The notes: generated by a model from the sequence alone, not told the origin. Numbered from the stretch's first letter, positions 48,214-61,134 are shown. The stretch is DNA of 64,000 nt from Circinella umbellata (GCA_025093555.1 JAIWNF010000112.1:1-64000); one strand, 5' to 3'. Translations and numbers: made by a program.

Positions 48214-49884
48214 CTTTTTAATTAATTTTCTTTGTCTTGAATTGAAAAAAAAAATGAAATTTAAAGATAAATAAAAAAAAAAGAAAGAAAGATTCACTTT
48301 TGTTTTTCTTTCACTAAAAAAAAGATAAAAAAGAAGAAAAAAGAACAAGAAGAAGAAGAAAGAGTTATAATATATATAAAAATGAATGTTGGGAAACAAA
48401 ATGTTTTCTTTAGCCTCATTTTCGGTTTTTCTTCCCGCTTTTTTTTTTCATATATTTCGGGGGGTGGGGTGGGGATGTTCGTTGTGTGATAAAATAAGAA
48501 GAATATTAAAAAAACGCAAGAAGCAGATTGGACAGATAACAAACAAAACGGAGTCTAACAAAAAACTAATTTTTAATGGGATAAAGAAGTTAAATATACA
48601 TGTTAAAAGGTCGCTCAAAGAAAAAAAAGTTTTTTTTAATCAGCTAATAAGAATTCGTTAATACAGTTTTTAAGGTGACTAACGGCTAAAATATATTACT
48701 TTTTTAAAAAAAAATGTCGCATTATCAAATTTTATAACCTTTTACTTCTTCATCCTTCAAAAAAAAAGTGGGATAACGTAGGGAATTGTGTAATTTTTAT
48801 TTTACAGATTATCTTCATTTTTCACGTTATCTTGAATTCATCATTCTTAAAGGAGCGGGAAAGGAAGAGATAAGAAATATTTTATTGTGTCTGTAATTTT
48901 GAAAGGGTGTGGGTTTTTGATTACCCAAATAAAGCAAAAGTCAGGAACATAAGCACATTATCAAAATTCCGCAAGTCGGAAAGAAGGTGTGGAAGTTTAG
49001 ATAGATAGCGCTGGGACCAGATCATAAAACTAAAAAGATTAGGAAAATCCTTAACAAATAATTCCTTTACTTTTCTTCATAACATAAATACATCATCTAC
49101 CATATAAATCCCTCTTTATATTTATATATAACAAACAAATCATTATCTAAAACTTAAATATAGAAATAAATCATTATCTGTGAGTGCATATGATTATCAA
49201 TCCCCTCTCGAAAATCAAAGTTATATTCTTCGTTACAGTAACAATCATCAACGGCGAAAAAAAAAGACCAGATAACAGTTTGTTATCGCTTGAACCAAAA
49301 AAAATCTCTAGTTTCTATCTCCATTTTACTGTGGTTGTACTTGTTTGTTCAGTTTAACCAATCACAATCCTTCTCTCTCTCTTCGTTTTTTGATGGATTT
49401 GATCAAACTAAAAAAGTTAAACAATTATCATAGTTTGATCATTATCAATATTTTTTTTCTGTTGGTAACCAATATTATTATTATCGTTGTGATTCACATT
49501 ATTTTTTTTTTATCTCGTCTTCGCGGATAAGAATTGCTTTTTTTTTCCTGCACGACAAGTTTCCTTATCAGAATTGTCGATCACTTCTTCCTTCCTATTT
49601 TTCATATCGATTCATATGAGAGGTTTTGAAACCCCCATTTCAATACTATATCATAAATAATAAAAAAGTTTTTTTTTTATCTTTTGTTTTTAGATTGGAT
49701 ATATAAAAGGTCCAACTTTTTTTTTACTTTTTTTTATCTTTACTATATTCCCTTCTTTATTAAAAAGTTTTGCTCTTAGTATTATTATACTTGATTTTTG
49801 TTATTATTCTCTCCCCCCCCCCCATTAGCTCTTCTTTATTATTATTATTTTTTGACAACTTCATTAATTATATATCCAAACAAA
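48214..49884. promoter_or_regulatory. Divergent nitrate reductase / nitrate transporter promoter
   Basis: This 1.67-kb shared region holds many GATA-factor-like motifs on both strands. Examples are agataa at 48534, ggataa at 48771, ttatct at 48809 and 48827, agataa at 48868, ttatct near 49143 and 49174, agataa at 49270 followed by ttatc, and ggataa at 49525. Pyrimidine tracts precede the transporter start. Fungal nitrate genes are normally controlled by a GATA activator (AreA/NIT2) plus a pathway-specific factor (NirA/NIT4). The sites are predicted only, and AT-rich DNA raises the chance background. Confidence 0.5.
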
Positions 49885-51650
49885 ATGCAAATTTTCGCAA
49901 AAAATCTTTTAATTGATCAACACGGCAAGGCCACTAATTTTAAACTACATAGTTTACAATTTCCACATATGAGAGCATTACATCTCGTAAGTGTATATAT
50001 TAGATTATAGAAATTACATTATATATATGTACGTAAGACCGAAAAAATTAAAGTCTAATCTATTATTATTATTATATTATAGGCATGGCTCTCATTTATG
50101 GTAGCATTCATGTCATGGTATGCTATACCTCCCATTGTTTATCATATTGCTGAAGACTTGGGTATTTCAACCGTTGAAATTTATGATTCAAATATGGCTG
50201 CTGTCAGTATTACAATTATTGCACGTCTTGTTGTTGGTCCTCTGTGTGAACGTTTTGGTCCTCGTCGAGTAATGGCTCTCATCTTAATATGTGGTTCTAT
50301 TCCTTGTGGTATGACAGGGTTAATCACAAATGGTGCTGGTTTAATAGGTCTTCGGTAAGAAATCCTTTCTCTACTTTCCTGTTTTTAGCTTTGGTAATTA
50401 ATAAAAAATATACAATAATAGTTGTATTATTGGTATACTTGGTGCTACCTTTGTTCCTTGTCAATTTTGGACTACTCAAATGTTTTCCCCTTCCGTTCTT
50501 GGTACGGCTAATGCCTTGTCGGCTGGTTGGGGTAACATGGGCGCTGGTATCACTTATTTATTAATGCCTGCTATCTATGATGGCATCCTTTCACATACTA
50601 CCAATGAAATTGCCTGGCGTACTACTTTTATTATTCCATGTTGTATCTGTCTCTTTGTTGCCGGTTTAGATTTCTTTGTTGCTACCGATACTCCTCACGG
50701 TGATTGGTTAAAATTACGTAATGAAGAAGAAAATAAGACATCAAAAACCACCAGTGAATCCTCTAGTACCACTCAAGAAGAAAAAATTGTTACTACTACT
50801 ACTACTACTATTTCAGTTGAAAAAGGAGCTTTGACTGATGTTGAAAAAGTGGGTGATAAAGGTATCTTGACCAATGTCGAAGATAGTGACTCCCTTCAAG
50901 GTGTAAAGAAAAATGAATCCGCCAAAGATGCTTTGATTGGTTTTGGACGTGTACTCATCAAACCTCCTGTATTGATTATGATTGTACATTATGCATGCTC
51001 CTTTGGTACAGAACTTGCTGTGGATAATGTTATTGGTCAAGTTTTTCGCGAAAAGTTTGAGTTAGATAATTCAACCGCTTCGTATATTGGTTCTGTCTTT
51101 GGTTTACTTAATATTATATCTCGTCTTTCTGGGTATGTTCACAAATTGATTTTTGTTGTTATCAATTTTTATTTCACGTGTTTACTAATTATTTGTTATG
51201 ATATTATTACGTAGTGGTTTGTTTAGTGACTATTTAGGAAAACGTTTCCACATGCCTGGTAGAATCTTGGCCCATTGTACCTGTATGACATTAGAAGGTG
51301 TTTTCCTTATCGGATTCAGTTTCGGACTGATCAACATGCACAGTGCCATTATTCTTATGATTTTCTTTTCTTTCTTTGTTCAAGCTGTCTGTGGTTCTAC
51401 ATTTGGTATTGTTCCATTTATAGATCCACTCAACAATGGTAAAATCATGGGTATCGTGGGTGCTGGTGGTAACTTGGGTGGTCTTATTTTCAATTTGATG
51501 TTCCGTGAATTTGCTGGTGATTTTGAAACTGCCTTTTTATGTCTTGGATGTATTGCACTTGGATCTGGTCTTCTTGGTAATGCCATTTTACGTGTTCAAG
51601 GCAAGATGATTTGGCATATTTTCAGTAACAAACATGTTCCTGCTCTTTAA
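49885..51650 (+). CDS. nrtA: High-affinity nitrate transporter, NNP family (MFS)
   Basis: Four exons (49885-49986, 50083-50354, 50422-51132, 51215-51650) join to 506 residues. The protein has about twelve membrane helices and two NNP signature segments: SAGWGNMGAGITYL in the first half and GIVGAGGNLGGLIFNLMF in the second. The MFS loop motif GPLCERFGPRRVM is present. A large hydrophilic loop of roughly 90 residues (from NEEENKTSKTTSESSSTTQ on) lies between helices 6 and 7, the position of the regulatory central loop in fungal NrtA/CrnA. It imports nitrate across the plasma membrane for the adjacent reductases. The start is the first ATG in frame and gives the conserved N-terminal LHSLQFPHMRALHLAWLSFM. 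Confidence 0.97.
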
Positions 51651-52704
51651 TTCAATTTTTCTTTTTTCGTATATACGTAATTATACTACGTATCAATATC
51701 TTTTAGCTTTATGCTACAACAACCATTTACATATTTAACTCATCATACGTATTAATTTTTTTTACTCATTCATTTTTATAACTTCTTTTGACACACCCAT
51801 TCTTCCCTCTTATAAAAAAAACAATTTACCCTTTTTATAACCTTATTTATTCTTCTTATTTCTGTTATTTTTGTTGTATATTTTCTTATTTCTTCTGCTT
51901 GTATATATTATCTTTTTAACCAACAAACCAAATTAAATAAATTTTAGTACGGACAAACATTTTATTATATGGTTTACTATCTTTATTTCCTAAATTGGAA
52001 TAACATTATACGTAGGCTTATCAATGTAATTATTATGAAGATAAGAATAATACCTGAACCTAGTTATGGGTTCTTTTTTATTTTTAAAAAAAACAAACAA
52101 ACAAACAAATAGTGCTTCATTCAGCTTTTTATTATTATTTTTTTAACAGCTTATATGCTGTACCACTATGTATCATATGACTTGCAAAAAAACAAAACAA
52201 AACCATTGTCAATATAATTACGTAACGGTTTTATATAATAAATACAATCGATCTGTGTTCTACTTTTTTTTTTTGTTTTCATGTAGAGTAAATAAAAAAT
52301 GAGATTAATCTTCATATTGAAAATGTCCAGTTTGTTTGGGACAACAAAGTTAATACTTTATTGTAATGGAGTTTTGAAAATGGGTTTATGCATGATGAAT
52401 ACGTAGAATATTTGCTAATACTACTAACCAACCATATGAAACCATCGAACAAAGTCCATTCATTATTATAAGTTTGAGGCGCTGTATAGTTTATATTGTA
52501 TCACGATGGTATCTGAATACGTAAGAAAAAAATTACTGTAGTGAACAGAAATTACTCCACTAAACAAAAGCAATCCAATTGACCTATCATCCGTTATATT
52601 AATATATCAAAAGTAATTAGAAAAAAAGAACACCCTTTATGGATTAAAAAAATAATAATTTTGATTATTATTATTATATTATTATAATATTTTTATTTAT
52701 TTAT
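51651..52704. other. Convergent spacer between transporter and SEC63
   Basis: 1.05 kb of AT-rich DNA receiving both 3' ends. Contains caaa repeats (52090-52110) and tta/att runs near 52660-52700. No gene is supported. Confidence 0.55.
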
Positions 52705-55700
52705 TTATTCATCATCACTGCTGTCAGAATCACTATCATCATTCTTAGCCTTTTGAGCATCCTGACCACCTTGTAATGCTCCTGAGATACCTTGTTCTCT
52801 CATCAACTTCATCTGACCAGCAATAGAATCTTCTTCAGGTTCAGATATGCTATCATCTATATCTTCCTCTGGTGGAAGATCAGATTTATCTCGGATAGTC
52901 AATTTGATATCTTGTTGAATATCAGTACCAACATAAGTATCTGACTTGACAAACAAGGAGAAAGTATAAGTGCCTGGCTTAGGTGGACCAGGGAATGAGA
53001 TTTGAACCGTTTGTTCGTCAGTAATATCAGTCACCTTTTTAGGAGGTACCAAAATACGGTTGACCTTGGGATCACCCAAAAATACCCACCAATATGGTTT
53101 CTTTTCCTGTTTTTTTTAATATATAAAAACATTAGTGTACGAGTTATTATTTTATATCTTCTCAATCTCTTTTCAACCGTACATCCCATCTCTATTTCTC
53201 TATTCATTTCTTTTTTTTTAAAACAAAAGAAAAACTTACTCCAGGATAATAAGGTGTGTGTGCTAATGGAAGTGTTCCTTCTGTCTTTTCTTCTTTCTTC
53301 AATTTACCAGTAACATCATCCAAAAGTTCTTCGTCATCACTGTCTTCACTGGTTGTCTTATCTTTGACATTTTCTGCAGCAGATTTGGCATCGATGTTTT
53401 GTAATTTAAGAACAAATGTAACAACGGCACCAGGTGTAATGATTTTATCACCAACAACTATAAATTAAATCAAATAAATCCACCCAATTAATATACATAT
53501 ACTCCGTCGAAAAAATATATACAATAACCATACTAAGATGAATGACTTACCCTTAAAAACAGCTTTCTTAGCCTTTAATTGAGGAATTCGGCTAGCTACT
53601 TCCATAGTATCAAGATATTCTTCCTTATTAAGAGGCTTCAATAATTCCTTTCGTTCACTTTCGGATAATGCCAAAACTTGTTGTACAGAATGAATATGTT
53701 TCTTATTGCTACGATAGTAACGACGTAAGATCTGAGTATCAATGTGAGGAAGTTGTTTGACAGATTGTTCACCAGGATAAGTTGCTTGTAACAAATGTTG
53801 TTGAAGATCCATGATGTTGGAAGCAACACCTAACCATTGTTTAACAATAGCAATTTGTAATAATCCTTGAAGAAGATGAATTGACTTTTCAACAATAAAA
53901 CCTTGATCTAATTAGAGAAAAACAAAATGAGTGAATTTCACGGTCTTGTTAATAAATAATGTATAAAGAAAATGTATTTTTTTTCTTACCTTGTAAAAGT
54001 GCATTGGCTGCAGAGCTTGAATTTTTACTAGTGAAATCTTGGCGCAAGAAGTAGGCGTACAAAAGACTGGTTGCTTTTCGACGATAAGCAGGTGTATTCT
54101 ATTTTACAATAAGATACACATAAAGTTATTATCATCATTTCAGCATATTCTATACCCCCCTCCTTTGTGATATATACCCAAGCAAAAAATATTCTTACCT
54201 CATCTCCAGTTTCATATTTTTCACCAAAACGATTTTCCAACTCTTGTGAAATAGCACCATCTAGAGATTTTAAAAGCTTTTCTTCACCAGGACGAGTTGC
54301 AGCGTTTTCAGCAAATTCATGTGCACCAGATAAGATACGGATTAAAGCTATTATAACAAATCACACATGTTAGTTTTTTTAAGCATAGAAAAATAAGAAT
54401 AATATTAATAATAATAATAATAATAATAAAACAGGCCGTTGCCTATTTGTATTATAAATCACAACCATCATCAGAATTTTTATAATTATCTTACCCTTAA
54501 AATCGGCATTTTCTTTCAATTCTTTTACAAAGACTCTCATAGATCCATTCAAAATACGATCTTTAGTATGTCGTCGAGAATTATACCACCAACGAGCCTA
54601 ATTAATTCCACCCAATTATTATTCAGTTACACATGCTAAAATGCGAAAATAAAAAGGTACAGGAGAAAAGAGAAATTGAAAAATACTTACGATATAGTAA
54701 GGTAACCCAAGACCAAAAATACAAGCATAAACAAGCAAAACAAATTTACTGTTACCGCCTTCAACAAGTTTCTTTGGTAGCGCAACACCAACAGAATAAG
54801 ATTGTTTTCCATCCGGATGACCATACTTTTCATAGTTTTCACGAATAGCATCATCAGTCAATCTATATAATATTATTATATTATTAATAAACTACTACTT
54901 TTTTTTAACCCTTTTACAAATGAATCATATACTTACACTTGATAAGCCTTGCTGATTTGAATAAATCTTTCTTCAGATTCTCTTTCTGAACCAGCTTGTG
55001 CTTTATCAGGATGGTATACCAACGATAATTTTTTATATACTTTTTTAATTTCTGGCATAGTTGCACCCTAATATTAAAAATTATTTTTAAAAAGGAGTGT
55101 ATAATTTTATATTAGTTACGTGGCGCTCCTTTAGACATGATTGGTTTGTTCTGGTTTTTTACCTCACTAATACCCAAAATCTCATAAGGATCCCACTGTT
55201 GAACTGGTTCTGATGCAAAAGAAACTTGGTAAGCAAGTAACACTACAGCAAACCAACCTGCAATCAAAAATAAGAATCTGATGTTGTTTTTGTTAAAAAA
55301 GAATAAATATATTATTAGTAATCGAGTTATACTATACACATTCTCTTTCTTTCAGTTGTTGACAACAGCTTGTTTTTTTAATAACGCATATCCCTAAGAT
55401 ATATATAAGATACATATACTTACTTTGGCTTAAATAATTGTTTCAAAACGCGGTTTGATTCTGTTTTACGAATCTTTGTTCGTTCTTTTTGACATGTGTC
55501 ACACTGACAAAGGTTTTGTTCATTCTTTGTTTCTATTTATTGTTATTGTTATTATTATAAATATTTTGTTGTAAATATCGTAATATATGAAAAGAGAGAA
55601 AAAAATATATATGTATATTAAAAATAAAACAAGACGTACTCGCTGAATTCCATGCAGAATAAAGTGATTGTAACGTGATGGGAACTAAACATAACGATAA

Positions 55701-55760
55701 TACAGAGATTACAAAATATAAAAAGTTATATCCCTCTTCATCGTAGGCGTATTCTGCCAT
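52705..55760 (-). CDS. sec63: SEC63, ER translocon J-domain protein
   Basis: About eleven exons run from MAEYAYDEEGYNFLYFVISV (55760) to a stop at 52705. Features in order: a first membrane helix (residues ~13-35), a short Cys-containing loop (LCQCDTCQKERTKIRK), a second helix (FLFLIAGWFAVVLLAYQ), and a lumenal J domain (WDPYEILGISE, LVYHPDKAQAG with the HPD triad). A third helix follows (KFVLLVYACIFGLGLPYYIA), then the cytosolic Sec63/Brl domain (ILSGAHEFAE, WLGVASNIMDLQQ) with an FN3-like end (GTYTFSLFVKSDTYVGTD). An acidic tail ends DSDSDSSDDE. SEC63 recruits BiP/Kar2 to Sec61 for post-translational import. The acidic tail is the CK2-site region that binds Sec62 in yeast. Three membrane spans and length near 650 residues fit the family. 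Confidence 0.95.
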
Positions 55761-57138
55761 AGCGCGTCAAGAGGTTGTCTTAGGACGAAATATAAAAAAA
55801 AAGGGAAAGGAAGTTTAAGTTGAAGAGGGGGGAAGAAAAAGTTATAATTTTGCTTTGAAAAAAGAAAGAAGCAAGTTCCCCCCCTTTTTTCACCTAAAGC
55901 GGGATTTTCATGTCAAGCAGTGATTGGACATCTTTCTAAACTTAAGGCCCAGGCTTCGGTACTCTAATGCATGAGGTCGATAAATAATATATTAGGGGCA
56001 GATCAACGAGAATCGGATGTTGGTCATTCTAATATAATAAATTATGATCCCTCAATTGGTGATATAAAAAAAGGTAAGTAATAATTTCTTTTTATCAATA
56101 TACCCAATGTTTTATTATTATCAATAACTGATGAAAGATACATATATATTTACAATATTATAGATATATAGGATTGTAATTAAATAAGGTAAAAAGGGGA
56201 TTATATTAATATTATGTATGAGTGTGTACTATTGTAAAATATAAAATACCTATTATCCAAGTAATCTAATCAATGTTATTAGTAATTTTATTATTAATGT
56301 GTGTGATGAATCTTGCCATTTTTTTTTTTTTGTATATAAAATAATATTATTAGTGTATAATAAGGTTGTTGTTGTTGTTTTGATTGTAATAATAGAATGA
56401 TGTGTGTGATGGAGTGAGAGTAAAAGAGCTGCTATTGATATTGATGATTCGTATCTCAATGGATGATCTGTTGTTGTCGATGATTAATAGAATATGTATT
56501 TGTTTGATTTTTACTCGATAAAGAGAATTGTTGATGGATGATATGCTTTTTTTTTTGTTATTGTTGCTCTTGTCGACAGAAGCTGTCGAGGTTAACTTTT
56601 TATGAGAGTATTTAATATACTTTTGTGATTATTCCTCTTGATACTGTATCGATTTCAAGTCATATGTATTGATTTTGTTGCTTAAAGTGGAATTGTATTT
56701 GTAATCATCGACGGTGATAAGATAGTTGATTGGTTTTCAAGTCGATTAGATCTTGTGTATTGATTCTTGTATTTGATATTGTTGTAACTAAGGGATTGAA
56801 TCATATTTGTATATCGTTTGATCCATTTTTTATTCGATTTGACATCTTTGGTCTTGATTGTAGTACTGGATCTTGAGTTTTTTTTTGTTTGATCCTTGAC
56901 TTGATAGATTTTTTTATGTTTAGAAATAGATGGACTTGTTTACTGCTTTTGATTTTATCTTTTTTGAACGATATCCATTGATATATAATGTCTTTTCTAT
57001 ATATCAGAAGCTCTTTTGCTTCTCTGGTTGACTGTTGATTTTATATTTCCTTTGTGGTGTGTTTGTGTAGAGAAGGATGTATGAGGAGTATGAGGGAATA
57101 TTTGAATAGTAATAATAAAGGTTAATAGTATTTTATAT

Positions 57139-57193
57139 ATCTTTTTTTTTGTATCTTTTTTTTGTATCTTTTTTTTTTGTATCTTTTTTTTTT
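57139..57193 (-). repeat. Tandem tatcttttttttttg-type repeat
   Basis: Four copies of a unit of about 14-16 bp, gtatc followed by 8-10 T. On the minus strand it produces a spurious Lys/Ile/Gln repeat frame. Confidence 0.8.
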
Positions 57194-57344
57194 TGGCAAT
57201 CATCATCACACACATAAATAACAACATTACCATTTACATTTCTTAAGAATACTGGAATTTCAGTATTAATATTTCACAACGTACCTTTCCTTTTTCTTTT
57301 TGGAATAAGAGGGAATAGTCTTGGGTATATTGATGTTGGATTGA

Positions 57345-57613
57345 GGCAAGACTGGAATATTCATCCACTGTTATTTTCGAATATGGTGCAGGAATTTGCG
57401 TGTGTGCATATTCGTCCACGTGTGTATGTGTGTGTGTTTGTGTGTGTAACCTCCATATCCAAAAATAACAGTGAATAGAATAAATACATCATGACCTTCT
57501 TGAAGTGAAAATTTAGATTATTGTTCTTGAAATAACTTGAGAAATGATGTCTTGATATGCAATAATAGTATACGTATGCATAGCAGCGTCGAGAATCATA
57601 TTCCAGTCTTGCC
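57345..57613. mobile_element. MITE-like element with nested inverted repeats
   Basis: The 16-bp sequence ggcaagactggaatat (57345-57360) recurs as an exact inverted copy at 57598-57613. Inside it, cactgttatttt (57366-57377) is mirrored at about 57462-57473. The total length is 269 bp with no coding capacity. Size and terminal inverted repeats fit a miniature inverted-repeat element. No clear target-site duplication was seen. Confidence 0.4.
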
Positions 57614-57705
57614 AACACCGAAAAAAATACAAAGAAACAAAAATCTTGATAATTAAAAGGTTTCTTGTTGTGTTTCTTGATAAATATAGTTCACCTTCTT
57701 GACTA

Positions 57706-57735
57706 GATCGTAATGGATCGTAATGGATCGTAATG
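57706..57735 (+). repeat. Three tandem copies of gatcgtaatg
   Basis: Three perfect 10-bp units in a row, with a fourth partial unit (gatg). Short enough to be a slippage product. Confidence 0.85.
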
Positions 57736-58719
57736 GATGCGCCATACGTAATAGATAGTTCACCATGATAATTTAAATAGATGTGTACCTCGTGTAATAC
57801 GAGAACGAAACCAAATCCCACATTTTGTTGTTGTCTACCACATGGAATATTATTATGACACTCATCTGGTCTGTGTCATAATAACAAATTGCCCACCTTT
57901 TTCTTTATTCTTCTTGATGTTACTTATGCACTTCATCATATGGATTGATGTATGTTGTTTCTTGAATAACACGGGTTCATACATCACCAAATGATTTGCT
58001 ACTTGACTGGTTATTGTTTTTATTCACTGGATGAATACGTAATAAAACTTGAGAAGTGATTTGATGATGGTTTATCAAATATATCTTGAATGTGGAATTT
58101 GGTTTCTTGTGTATATATGTACTCCTTATTTCAAAAGTAGATGACAATAGAACAACTATGTTTGATGGATAGCATGTTGTTTCTTGAATAATGAATAAAT
58201 CATCTGAAATAATTTATCAACGCCAGATAAATATAAAGCACCATGAAATAAGATATAAAGTCGGTTGAAGGAGGTACACACCAAGTAGGAGCATATACAC
58301 ACATGAATCCTTCCTATCTTGTTAATTCCCATCAAAATGTTGCGATCATAATTTGGTTCCAATAGAAAACAATTTGTAAAGAATTACAAGTTTCGTTTAA
58401 GATTGATCAAAAAGTTGATAAAGTAAGGCACCGAATTGTGAAACCAAATAGTGACCGCATCAAATAGCTGAATAATAAATATTGCTCCCTTTTTTTCTAG
58501 ACTAGCAATTATACATAATTTTTACCAGAATAGTTCCATTATCACCCAATATAATACACACCAAAGTACCAACTATGAGTCTTAATAATAAAAACAATAG
58601 CAATAGTAAATCGGTTCAATCAATGTAAGAAGAAAGAAACAAAGATTGTATCATAAAGGTAAACATTCCCAAAGGAAATGAATATGTGAAGATGAATCAA
58701 AAAAAGTTTTTCAGTATTA

Positions 58720-59675
58720 GAGCCGCCAAGAACTAATATCAAAGCACAATAAATTCCATTCAAGCCAAAGACGGGATTCTCTTTTTTTTTTGTTTTTCTC
58801 TTATACACAGATGTATAATAATGGCCTGCTTTCAGAAATTAATTTACGAAAACAATTGGATTAACTTTCTAATCACCAAAATCAAATACCAAAAAATGAC
58901 AATAGCTAGCCATAGTTAGGGTCAAAGTCAGTCGTTACCACGACATCATTAACAAAAAACCACGGGAGCCTTGAATTGCCAAAGCATTGAATAGGGTCAA
59001 AGTCAGTCGTCACCAAAAACGACCATTCACATCGCGTACACTCCATGTTTCTTTTCCATATACCCGCCAAGGAAATAGAAACAACGCTTTCTTCAAGCTT
59101 GGAAAGCCCGATTAGAACACATAGTACACCTTCCCACAATGTACCATGATTCCCGACACAGTTGCAATAAGCCCCTTCTTGACAGGAAGACGATCCCAGC
59201 TTCAGAATCTCAATGGGAGGTAAGAAGAAGAAGGAAAAACAGAAACAATGACACAGAGCCTATACCATAACCGGTGGGAGATCGAGATACCCATATACAC
59301 AACAGCCTAGGATGACCAGAGACTATTCGGAATGAGGCGTCGTTATTGCAGTAGAGCTACTTCGAACGAACTCTTGTATCCACGGCTACCACCTCATTAG
59401 TCCCGACGAGCACAGAATAAGGTCATAACGGTACTTTTGACAAGATCTTTGCGACTTAAAACAGTAACTTGAAACAATGACAACAACTTGTTTTGACCTT
59501 GATAACTTTTCTAACAGATTTCTTTTCATAACAAATTTATTCCCGTAGATAGAAAAAAAATTGTTATAAAAAGAAACCAATAAAAAATAGATGAAAAACT
59601 TTCAATATTTAGTAACCCACACTTTTAAAGTATATGAAAATATATAGAAATATATAAAAATAAAAAATGATAATG
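58720..59675 (-). repeat. Dispersed repeat of about 0.9 kb, copy 2
   Basis: Reverse-oriented counterpart of 30576-31475, matching from the caccaaaatcaaatacc end to the cattatcatttttta end, with scattered substitutions and small indels. The frame 58906-59139 (LWEGVLCVLIGLSKLEESVV) is the counterpart of the frame in copy 1. Unlike copy 1, this copy continues upstream (59675-60980) into the exon/intron-like ladder, which suggests the repeat is a duplicated piece of that locus rather than a self-contained transposon. Confidence 0.85.
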
Positions 59676-59694
59676 AAATGATAACTTACAGTAA

Positions 59695-60980
59695 AATAAT
59701 ATAAAATTAAATGAGTCTTGTATGTCATTAAGAAACAAAAACCGGCGGCTGCAAAAGATCTGTTGGTGTTCCAAATATGCCTCATCTTGCCCACCAAGAC
59801 TAACAAGGAATGACGTAGGGGTATACAAAAGCTCGTCCTTTTCACCCTACCACAATAACGAACATCCCCACCCCAAATAGTCTAAGGCCAGAGCCTAGAC
59901 CGAGCATATACAGATACCTCTTTACTCCCGGTGGTTATGACACAGGACATCCATGCCACATTCTATTCCCCCAATCCCTTCTTACCTTGATCCCAATGAG
60001 ACCATCCACCGAAATGCCTCCCTGCCAACCCGTTTCAAAAGGCAAACTGCCACAGTGCCGACACCAAGCCAACCAAACCTTCGAGAGCGTACACACACGC
60101 AGCACAACAACGTCTATATATTCCATTAAAAAAAATTCAATGATTAGTTCTCAACTATTTTTAATATTTTTTTAAGTTATTTTGTTTAAATAGAAAACTT
60201 ACCATGACACTGTTTGTATCACCACACCTGAAAACGAAAGCGCCCAAACGAGCACTCCATCATATGCCTAACCGACATACGAAAAAGCACAAACAGAGTT
60301 CATGCCTAATATATTTTTAAATATACAAAAGAAAATTATTAGTAACTGTTGTTAAATTATTTTAGTGTAAACTTGTTTTAAAATAAGTTGTCAATGTATA
60401 TATCAACTAACCATGACCATTGCATGCACAAAAGCACACATAAAAAAAGCGCCAAAGGAGACGCAGAAAACACACACATAACGGGCTGCCGCACAACAGC
60501 TATAAGAAAAAATAAAAAAAATATCGTGAATTAGTTTTTATGCATACGAGGTATCACTTTTTATATATAATTTTTTTTTATCTTTTAAACTTACCAGAAA
60601 TGCTGAAAGCGTCGAAAAAAAAAGTGCCAAAGAAGACACGGAAAGAGCACACACACCGGGCTGCCGCACAACAGCTATAAGAAAAAATAAATAAAGATAT
60701 ATTGTTAATTAATTTTTATGCACATGAGAAATTATTTTTTATATATAATTTTTTTTTGTATCTTTTAAATAAACTTACCAAATGCCGAAGGCGTCGAAAA
60801 AAGAAAAAAGCACCGCACACACACACACGGACGTAGGAGCAATCAGCAACAGAGGTGCACACACAAACACATGTTGAGAAAGAGAGAGAGAGAAGAAAAA
60901 ATAAAATAAAAAAGAGTAAAAAAAATGTAAAGAATGCGAGAATTCCTTCAAGCCAACAAACGAACACAGTTACCCGTCGT
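59695..60980 (-). other. Ladder of exon/intron-like modules
   Basis: On the minus strand a series of less AT-rich segments of about 80-260 bp are each bounded by strong splice-like signals. Examples are an acceptor cttatag before 60674 and gtaagt after 60595; cttatag before 60499 and gttagt after 60412; acceptors of the tatatag type at about 60980 and 60118; and gtaagt-type donors at about 60780, 60205 and 59990. The intervening DNA is intron-like and very AT-rich. The module lengths checked (80 and 88 nt) are not multiples of three, and no long frame survives joining, so a spliced non-coding RNA or a decayed gene is more likely than a protein gene. The protein ORF at 61135 lies upstream on the same strand and could be the same transcription unit. 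Confidence 0.45.
60412..60780 (-). repeat. Tandemly duplicated exon-intron module (period ~175-185 bp)
   Basis: Two exon-like segments start with the same ctgttgtgcggcagcccg sequence at 60674 and 60499 and are followed by near-identical intron sequence. A third, partial copy of the exon end lies at about 60780-60800 (gacgccttcggcatttg against gacgctttcagcatttc). The duplication includes both splice-like borders. Confidence 0.8.
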
Positions 60981-61134
60981 CTATATATAAAAGAAAAAAA
61001 AGAATAAAAAAAAGTTAATATTTATGAAAAGTAAGGTGAAAAAAAAGTATCAATAAAAAATAATACTTACGAATTATCTGCTTCAATCATCATCATCATC
61101 GTCCCCAAAGATCTCAGCAAGAATATCTTCAACT

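Larger units (their letters stand above)
55761..58719. other. Gene-poor region downstream of SEC63 start
   Basis: 3 kb of AT-rich DNA with no supported gene. It contains the SEC63 promoter, a T-rich tandem at 57139-57193, a MITE-like inverted repeat at 57345-57613, and a short 10-bp tandem at 57706-57735. Confidence 0.5.

Noticed and set aside
56997..57233. Minus-strand frame with KKKIQ repeats
   Set aside because: Produced by the T-rich tandem repeat; no other protein-like sequence.
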